From Osmia lignaria lignaria (lineage: Eukaryota > Arthropoda > Insecta > Hymenoptera > Megachilidae): a stretch of 64,000 bases of DNA. The stretch covers positions 1,488,001 through 1,552,000 of the forward strand of contig NW_027478170.1 of assembly GCF_051020975.1 (NCBI RefSeq), given 5' to 3'. The translations under genes and the position numbers were made by a program. The notes under the pieces are model-generated. The model was not told the origin of the DNA, did no database searches, and saw nothing but the letters and a program-made list of their open reading frames with translations. Positions 63,708 through 64,000 of the stretch are shown here, piece after piece. Positions within the stretch are counted from its first letter, which is position 1, and every line of letters begins with the position of its first letter.

Positions 63708-64000
63708 TTGCAGATATATCTCAAGGGAAGGGGCCTGACGGACATATTTCGAGATATTTCTTCTTCTTGTTGTTCTTCTTCTGCACAGCTAAGCTGGAAG
63801 TGGCATTTACAGCTCGCAATAGTGCAGAGTTATCTCAAAGAAAGGGGCCACGGTGTTTCTGTATCTCTATTATGTTGGTGCGGCTTCGGAACTTTTAAAT
63901 ATCTTGATATATCTCGAGAACTACGCATCTGATCAAAAAATATCATAGAACATGAAAAGTAGGAAACTTAATTCTCTACAAAAAAGGTCTCTTAACATTT
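63708..64000 (+). repeat. Partial last monomer
   Basis: Covers 293 of 322 bp, with the TTTACAGCTCG middle and tail haplotype I (CATGAAAAG). The array runs off the right edge, so no end of the satellite is seen. Confidence 0.92.

Larger units (their letters stand above)
1..64000 (+). repeat. 322-bp satellite array, about 199 monomers, all head-to-tail
   Basis: The whole window is a tandem array of one 322-bp monomer. Taking the TTGCAG after CCGAGATAT as base 1, monomers start at 282, 604, 926 and so on to 63708. That is 197 full copies plus partial copies at both ends. Every start is 322 bp from the last, except for eight 321-bp monomers. I saw no inverted copy, no inserted element and no non-satellite segment. 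Two very different subtypes (monomers at 5112 and 6722) differ at 12 of 322 positions by hand count, about 96% identity. Equivalent monomers in neighbouring higher-order units are often identical where I compared them. The family is not one I can name. A centromeric or heterochromatic role is inference from array size, homogeneity and HOR structure. Confidence 0.98.

Noticed and set aside
282..63932. A 74-codon + strand open frame in most monomers, as candidate genes for small cysteine- and serine-rich proteins
   Set aside because: In most copies the frame starts at TTG, not ATG, and the longer forms start at GTG or TTG. It is broken by stops in several monomers (14128, 18958, 28296, 53406, 56947, 58234, 60488), loses its start in others (12196, 13806, 15094, 16704, 17992, 19602), and is frameshifted in the eight 321-bp monomers. 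The main haplotypes differ by amino-acid-changing substitutions. It looks open in bulk because one sequence was copied many times.
1..64000. CRISPR array
   Set aside because: Repeats are 322 bp with no unique spacers, and the whole unit is repeated. This is a tandem satellite.
1..64000. Tandem rRNA, tRNA, histone or snRNA gene cluster
   Set aside because: No conserved rRNA core, tRNA A/B box pair, histone motif or snRNA motif is recognisable in the monomer on either strand.

Overview
The window is one uninterrupted satellite DNA array. All 64,000 bases are head-to-tail copies, in a single orientation, of a 322-bp monomer: 281 nt of a first partial monomer, 197 complete monomers (starts at 282, 604, 926 and so on), and 293 nt of a last partial monomer from 63708. 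I see no gene, RNA gene, transposable element, CRISPR array or unique flank. Monomers are about 39% GC (hand count on one copy). CpG is barely depleted: 11 observed against about 12.5 expected. This points to a eukaryotic centromeric, pericentromeric or other heterochromatic array, more likely in an invertebrate such as an insect than in a heavily CpG-methylated genome. I do not recognise the family by name, so the organism is an inference.

The structure worth attention is in how monomer variants are ordered, because they form nested higher-order repeats (HORs). 1-12195: a 7-monomer HOR (a-b-c-f-c'-d-e) with 4-, 5- and 6-monomer derivatives. 12196-19601: a second family with alternating 4- and 5-monomer units. 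19602-21855: seven monomers with no clear HOR. 21856-28295: a 9-monomer HOR (2,898 bp), two copies and a truncated third. 28296-31193: a 5-monomer HOR. 31194-35057: another 9-monomer HOR. 35058-39243: a 7-monomer HOR (2,254 bp) and a 6-monomer derivative. 39244-42463: dimers and precursor-like monomers. 42464-52117: a HOR alternating 7 and 5 monomers, so that a 12-monomer, 3,862-bp unit is itself duplicated. 52118-61775: a 6/4-monomer family and two 1,287-bp 4-monomer units. 61776-64000: loosely ordered monomers with one dimer pattern.

Most HOR length changes can be traced to a single chimeric monomer whose head matches one subtype and whose tail matches another, as expected from unequal exchange in register. 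Length is very tightly kept: only eight monomers differ from 322 bp. All eight are 321 bp, and they reduce to two deletion events, one carried in six copies and one in two. Each monomer also holds two short inverted repeats, a near-duplicate 20-nt direct repeat, a TTC/TTG triplet tract and three A-tracts.

Most monomers contain a 74-codon open frame on the + strand. It opens with TTG rather than ATG, is broken in many copies, and is best read as a by-product of repetition. There is no sign of genes working together here; any function would be as chromatin or chromosome structure.
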